A stretch of DNA of 34,068 nt from Microcaldota archaeon. GTDB lineage: Archaea; Micrarchaeota; Micrarchaeia; Micrarchaeales; Micrarchaeaceae. The stretch spans positions 1 through 34,068 of the forward strand of contig JASHRG010000032.1 in the NCBI GenBank assembly GCA_030037495.1, given 5' to 3'. Below, in pieces: positions 29,981 through 34,068 of the stretch. The notes under the pieces were generated by a model that did no database searches, had not been told where the DNA came from, and saw only the letters and a list, made by a program, of their open reading frames with translations. Position numbers and translations under genes: made by a program. The number at the start of each line of letters is the position of its first letter. Within the stretch, counting starts at the first letter, position 1.

Positions 29981-31738
29981 CTACTTCACTGTTGCGTAGT
30001 AGAAACTGAACTGCTTGCCCATAGGTGCGTATGTGGCATTCGCAATTGGCTTCAGAGAAACCACGCTGTTTAGGTTCTGGCAGAGATTGTCCGGAGTATA
30101 GCACCAGTATCCGTAGTCTACAACAAGGCAGCTGTACGCGCTTGTTACGTTGCTGAGCTCCTTCGCATTGTATATGTAGCTCATCTGAAGCGCGCTCCTG
30201 TTGTTTATGTTGAACAGCGTTGGGTCGTATGTAAACACTATGCAGTCGCTTGGTATTAGATGTGAGTCATTATACACGAAGTTCTCGTAGAACCTTGCAT
30301 CGCCAGCCTGCATTATGTTTGATGGCTGTACTGTCAGCTGCGGCACCATCAGGTATATTGAGTAGAGTATCAGCAGCACAAGTATCGTTGCTGCGACCAT
30401 GGCAACAATCATCTGTGCACCTGGCCCTTTCCTGTAGCGCCTGCTTCGCATCAGCTTTTCAAACGAGCCATTTGCAACCTGTATTATTCCAGAGCAGCCG
30501 AACCCCGCGAAGATGCTAGCCTGTGCTACAAGGCTGAGCATGTACCTCCAGTCAACCCCGTAAGTTACTCCTCCAGCATAGAATGCGGTGTACAAAAGGA
30601 AGAAAGCTAGGAACCATATTCCAAGCGCCGCAAGCTCCCTGCGTTTCTCAAATACCATCAGTACCGCACCCAGCACTGCAAGCACGGTGAAAAGGGGCGG
30701 CTGCATTATGTACTGAGTTTGGAACTGGTCAAGCCAGAAGAGGGAGTTTGCGCATATGTTGTACTCGAAATAATTTAAGCCAAAGTTGCCTGTTGCGGTG
30801 ATGCTTCCACTGCCGCAGGTGTTCTGCACTGTTGTGCCCTGTGCACCATATGATGCGGTCGTATACTGCGCGTACACGTAGAATATCTCCGGTATTAGGG
30901 ATATTGTCAGAACTGTGAATATTATGAGGCACGCGTTGCTGCTCAGCGCCTTCTTCGCCAATGTCATGTTCCTTTTCAGTGACCGTGTAATGGAACGATC
31001 GTCAAGTACCAGGTACATCACCGCTATGATGGGCAAGAACACGAGTGCCTCAACCTTCATGTATGAAACCACAACCAGCGATGAGGCCAGCATTGCAAAA
31101 GTATACACGCTCTTTTTCCTAATGAATACGAGCATTGCAAATATCGCTATAAGCGAATATGTCAGCATTGGCATGTCGGAGCTTGTTGCCCTTGCCCAGA
31201 CCAGCACAACCGGAGTGATGCCGAACATAAACTCTGAGAAAAATGCTGCCCTGATGTCATTGAGCAACAGCAGTGCAACGAAGAAGGAGATGAACACTGC
31301 AATGGCAGACAGCGCAAAACCTGTGTCGAATGCCGCATCTTGGTTTACTCCAAGCAGCGCAAACCCTATTGCAAGATTGAACGATGTTCCTATTGGTTCG
31401 TGAAATATCTCCCCTATGTAGCATGTGTTTGGAGTCCCGAAATCGCACATCCATGCCTGGCCTGTATGGAGAAGCTGCTGCGCCATAGCCTGGTATATCG
31501 CGTCATCGAAGAAGAGCTGCTGGGTTGGCTGCACAAGATAAAGCTCTGCACACGCGAACACTAACACTATTATAACGACGAGTGCTATGTGCCATTTCCT
31601 TAATTTGCATTGAGAAAAGACTGACAGCATCTGCTTCTTCCCAAGGGCAATTGAAACAAGCAGCGTGATGAAAGCTATGAGCAGCCCTATGGTCATCGAG
31701 TATTCAGTAAGGCTCTGCGCAGCCACAAAAGCGCTCAT
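29981..31738 (-). CDS. GT-C family (ArnT/PMT/GT39-like) membrane glycosyltransferase (585 aa)
   Basis: About ten to twelve membrane helices occupy the first 475 residues, followed by a C-terminal extracytoplasmic domain of about 100 residues with paired Cys. After the second helix comes FFDDAIYQAMAQQLLHTG with Asp78-Asp79, the acidic motif typical of GT-C enzymes that use lipid-phosphate sugar donors; a KVEALVFLP stretch in a later helix-loop also fits the family. It is expected to transfer a sugar from a polyprenyl-phosphate donor to a protein or lipid outside the membrane. It overlaps the carbamoyltransferase gene by ATGA (31735-31738), so the two are coupled, and may use the lipid-linked sugar made by the adjacent GT2 enzyme. 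Confidence 0.8.
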   Translation of the reverse strand: MSAFVAAQSLTEYSMTIGLLIAFITLLVSIALGKKQMLSVFSQCKLRKWHIALVVIIVLVFACAELYLVQPTQQLFFDDAIYQAMAQQLLHTGQAWMCDFGTPNTCYIGEIFHEPIGTSFNLAIGFALLGVNQDAAFDTGFALSAIAVFISFFVALLLLNDIRAAFFSEFMFGITPVVLVWARATSSDMPMLTYSLIAIFAMLVFIRKKSVYTFAMLASSLVVVSYMKVEALVFLPIIAVMYLVLDDRSITRSLKRNMTLAKKALSSNACLIIFTVLTISLIPEIFYVYAQYTTASYGAQGTTVQNTCGSGSITATGNFGLNYFEYNICANSLFWLDQFQTQYIMQPPLFTVLAVLGAVLMVFEKRRELAALGIWFLAFFLLYTAFYAGGVTYGVDWRYMLSLVAQASIFAGFGCSGIIQVANGSFEKLMRSRRYRKGPGAQMIVAMVAATILVLLILYSIYLMVPQLTVQPSNIMQAGDARFYENFVYNDSHLIPSDCIVFTYDPTLFNINNRSALQMSYIYNAKELSNVTSAYSCLVVDYGYWCYTPDNLCQNLNSVVSLKPIANATYAPMGKQFSFYYATVK

Positions 31739-33441
31739 ACTCCACCCCTGTTTGTCACAAAGAGCCCGTTGATGAACATGTGCTTGGTTTTCGTGGCCTT
31801 CATTATAGACACAGCATCCTCAGGCGTCATCACTATGGGAAATCCATGGAGGTTGAAGCTGGTGTTGAGCACAATTCCATCGCCAGTGCTCTTCTTTACT
31901 TTCTTAAGCAGCTCAAGGTATCCTGGGTTCTCATCGCCAACCATGTGAGGCCTTGCTGACCCGTCTACATGGGTCACAGCTCTGGTTATGTCCCTCTTTG
32001 ACTCCCTTGTCATGTAACCCATTGTCATGAACTTGTCTAAGCCCTTCCCATCATAGTCAAGGATCTTCGGCACGTCCTCTTCAAGTATTGAGGGTGCAAA
32101 AGGCTGGAACCATTCCCTTTTCTTTACATAGATGTTGAGCCTTTCCCTTGTGTCCACTGAATCGCTTGCAGATATTATGCTCCTGTTGCCTAGAGCCCGT
32201 GGCCCGTACTCCATCCTGCCCTGGAACCACATCAGGTAATTGCCATTGCCAAGCAGCTCGGCCGCGTGTGAGGCTTGTTCCTGAAGGCTCTGCTTCTGGT
32301 ACTGCAGAGACCTGTCGCTTTTCACTGCACTCTCAGTTTCCTCTTCGCCGTAGTCGTTTCCAAGGTATGCGCTGAACCTGTAGTCGGTCTCCCCTGTCTT
32401 CATGTAGTTTGAGTATAGGGCGCTGCCAAGCGCTATGCCGCCGTCGCCCATGTGCGGGAAAATATACCAGCGCTTGAGGTGCTCAAGCTTCCTTATGTAC
32501 ATGTTGGCCTTTATGTTTGCGAATACGCCTCCCGCAAACACCACGTCGGTTATGCTGAACCTGTCTATAAGGTTGCTCACATATTTCAGCAGAACGTTCT
32601 CCAGTGCCTGCTGCGCCATGTACGCAAACTGCTCCTTTGGCAGTCTGAAGAGCACGTTCCTTAGCATATCGTACTGGGTCCATGGGCCATACCTCGCCCT
32701 GATTGATGTGCCCACTACCTTGAAGAAGTCCTTGAGCAGGTTCTCTTCATATGAATAAGGATATGAGTAGCACGCCATCGCCATGACCTTGCCCTCATCC
32801 TCGAGCTCGCGCATTCCAAGCAAAGTGGTCACCTGCTCGAAGAATACGCCAAGCGAGTCCCTAGCGGCTATGCCAAGTCTTCTCTCAAGCTTTCCGTTCT
32901 CAAGTATGCTTACGCTTCCGCACAGGCCATCGCCAAGCCCGTCAAGCGTTACGACCAGGGATTTCTTCAACCCTGAAGTGAACGCAGCCGTTGCTGCGTG
33001 GGCGGTGTGGTGCTCCACTACGTTTAAACTGAAGTTCCTGAAGCCCATGCTTCTTAGGCTTCTTGAGACCTGCGATTTGCTTATCTGATTGCAGAGTGGA
33101 AGAACCCCTACCTGTGTCACAAGGTACTTCCTCTTGTGGAGCACATGTTCGAATCTTGGCCTTGGCCTTTTCCTCCTTCTTAGCAGGTAGTACTCCTCCT
33201 TGAAGAACGGGAATACCCTTTCAACTGTCTTTGATATCTCTGTTGTTGTGAAGGCAACGTTCTCTATTTCACTGTGCTTCAGCCCCGCGTATGCAAGCGC
33301 TGCGTTTATGGAATGAACTGGGAACTTCACTTCCAGTTTTCTCTTTGTGAACCTCTCCTCGTTTGCCGCATAGACTATCTTGCTGCCCTCTATAAGCGCA
33401 GCCCCAGAGTCGTGCCCGTCCCATATGCCAAGAGTGTACAT
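31735..33441 (-). CDS. Carbamoyltransferase of the NodU/CmcH (TobZ) family (568 aa)
   Basis: Full-length two-domain enzyme. The N-terminal Kae1-like domain shows GIWDGHDSGA (residues 5-14), the metal-binding VEHHTAHAA with His144, His145 and His148, and the nucleotide-binding LDGLGDG (166-172). The C-terminal YrdC-like domain shows GRMEYGPRALGNRSI, FQPFAPSILEEDV and SFNLHGFPIVMTPEDAV, all characteristic. These enzymes use ATP and carbamoyl phosphate to make carbamoyl-adenylate and O-carbamoylate sugars or other hydroxyl groups. Coupled translation with a GT-C glycosyltransferase suggests that a cell-surface glycan or its precursor is the acceptor; the exact acceptor is unknown. It is unlikely to be HypF, as the acylphosphatase and zinc-finger domains are absent. 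Confidence 0.92.
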   Translation of the reverse strand: MYTLGIWDGHDSGAALIEGSKIVYAANEERFTKRKLEVKFPVHSINAALAYAGLKHSEIENVAFTTTEISKTVERVFPFFKEEYYLLRRRKRPRPRFEHVLHKRKYLVTQVGVLPLCNQISKSQVSRSLRSMGFRNFSLNVVEHHTAHAATAAFTSGLKKSLVVTLDGLGDGLCGSVSILENGKLERRLGIAARDSLGVFFEQVTTLLGMRELEDEGKVMAMACYSYPYSYEENLLKDFFKVVGTSIRARYGPWTQYDMLRNVLFRLPKEQFAYMAQQALENVLLKYVSNLIDRFSITDVVFAGGVFANIKANMYIRKLEHLKRWYIFPHMGDGGIALGSALYSNYMKTGETDYRFSAYLGNDYGEEETESAVKSDRSLQYQKQSLQEQASHAAELLGNGNYLMWFQGRMEYGPRALGNRSIISASDSVDTRERLNIYVKKREWFQPFAPSILEEDVPKILDYDGKGLDKFMTMGYMTRESKRDITRAVTHVDGSARPHMVGDENPGYLELLKKVKKSTGDGIVLNTSFNLHGFPIVMTPEDAVSIMKATKTKHMFINGLFVTNRGGV

Positions 33442-33516
33442 AAGCCCACAGAACCCAGATTGGGATTGCTACTCTATTTTAGGAAGAGGATTTATTAAAC
33501 TGTGGAGTTCTTCTAC

Positions 33517-34059
33517 TTATTTCGTATCTGGCTCGTCTTTGGGCTTCTTCTTGGATGTCCTTCTTGCCCTCGGCGTTGCGCTCTCTGATATGTGAGCCTG
33601 CCAATCCATGTGTGCCTTCTCGTCCTGCTGCCTCTCCTTCTCGAGCTGCGCCTGGTGCTCCTTCTCTTTTGACTGCTGTTCCTCCCAGTCCTTTCTTTCC
33701 CTTTCGCGCACCACAGATTCCTGTTCGCCTGCCCTTTCCTGGCTTCTTGCTATCTCCACTTGCCTGTGCTGGAGCTCCTCTCTTCCATGTCTGTCCTTTT
33801 CCCAGTCTGCCCTGGCCTTCCTTCCCTCCTCTGCCAGCTTAGCAGCATACGCTACGCGGAATTCCTCGCTGCTCTTGAGCGCGTTCTTTATCCATTCCCT
33901 GTCTGAGAGCTCGTGGGCGCGTGCGCGGCCCTCTTCCAAATAATCGGAGGTATACTTTTCGTGGCTTCTGCGTGCGCCCTCTCTCATCTGTCTCCATGAT
34001 GGAGCGCTGTATTTTGGCCTTTCGGTCTCTTCGTCGATCTTTGCATAGCTGCTAAGCAT
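33517..34059 (-). CDS. Highly charged coiled-coil protein (180 aa or longer)
   Basis: A soluble protein made almost only of charged residues, with Glu/Lys/Arg/Gln-rich helix over about residues 25-155 (for example REWIKNALKSSEEFR and ERERKDWEEQQSKEKEHQAQ) and a basic tail (RARRTSKKKPKDEPDTK). A long coiled coil or single alpha-helix is likely. Several W residues occur at regular places (REWI, ADWEKD, KDWEEQ, MDWQAH), hinting at degenerate repeats of about 25-35 residues. ATG at 34059 is the first Met, but no stop occurs before the window edge, so the true start could lie further upstream. Function unknown. Confidence 0.65.
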   Translation of the reverse strand: MLSSYAKIDEETERPKYSAPSWRQMREGARRSHEKYTSDYLEEGRARAHELSDREWIKNALKSSEEFRVAYAAKLAEEGRKARADWEKDRHGREELQHRQVEIARSQERAGEQESVVRERERKDWEEQQSKEKEHQAQLEKERQQDEKAHMDWQAHISESATPRARRTSKKKPKDEPDTK

Positions 34060-34068
34060 AATGCCTGG

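Noticed and set aside
31735-33441. HypF (hydrogenase maturation) identity for the carbamoyltransferase
   Set aside because: The N-terminal acylphosphatase domain and zinc-finger motifs of HypF are missing; the layout matches NodU/CmcH/TobZ.
1-34068. CRISPR arrays, tRNA or rRNA genes, insertion sequences, integrase and attachment sites
   Set aside because: No regularly spaced repeats, cloverleaf-like segments, transposase motifs or terminal inverted repeats were noticed in the gaps, which are all shorter than about 210 bases.

Overview
The window looks like a stretch of a compact archaeal genome, most likely a DPANN lineage such as Micrarchaeota (ARMAN-like). The evidence is a topoisomerase VI B subunit, TATA-box promoters about 26-45 nt upstream of starts, SD motifs of the AGGTG/GGAGG type, heavy use of AGG (Arg) and ATA (Ile) codons, very tight gene packing (ATGA overlaps, convergent genes whose stop codons abut), and a DPM1-like glycosyltransferase. 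The phylum assignment is inference.

Layout. (1) Positions 1-945: 3' part of top6B on the + strand, tail-to-tail with an unrecognised winged-helix-like gene (946-2253). (2) Positions 2290-9575, - strand: a tight group with a two-TM surface protein of 799 aa, an overlooked 46-aa basic ORF, a coiled-coil/winged-helix protein, a Zn-ribbon membrane protein, a small helical protein, a VirB4/CedB/HerA-class ATPase, and two related membrane proteins that look like VirB3 fused to a VirB4 N-terminal domain. (3) Positions 9652-17340, - strand: six consecutive polytopic membrane proteins sharing one architecture and one motif, probably VirB6/CedA-like paralogues in one operon. (4) Positions 17396-28069, - strand: two small membrane proteins, two near-identical VirB2/CedA1-like pilins, and four large secreted cysteine-rich proteins, each ending in the same VirB2-like two-helix hairpin. 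(5) Positions 28140-33441: a radical SAM protein, a GT2 glycosyltransferase (+), a GT-C glycosyltransferase and a NodU/CmcH-type carbamoyltransferase. (6) Positions 33517-34059: a charged coiled-coil protein.

The centre of the window (about 4.7-28 kb) is best read as a type IV secretion-like machine related to the archaeal Ced/Ted DNA-import systems and to bacterial conjugation machinery. It has a motor (split VirB4), an inner-membrane channel (six VirB6-like proteins) and a pilus (two short pilins plus four pilins carrying large adhesin-like ectodomains). The pilin-adhesin fusions, the expansion of VirB6-like paralogues and the split VirB4 are the unusual parts. No VirD4 coupling ATPase, relaxase or VirB11 is visible, so DNA uptake or cell-cell contact is as plausible as DNA export. 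The flanking glycosyltransferases and carbamoyltransferase could decorate the surface proteins. No tRNA, rRNA, CRISPR array or insertion sequence was seen, and no gene-free stretch exceeds about 210 bases.
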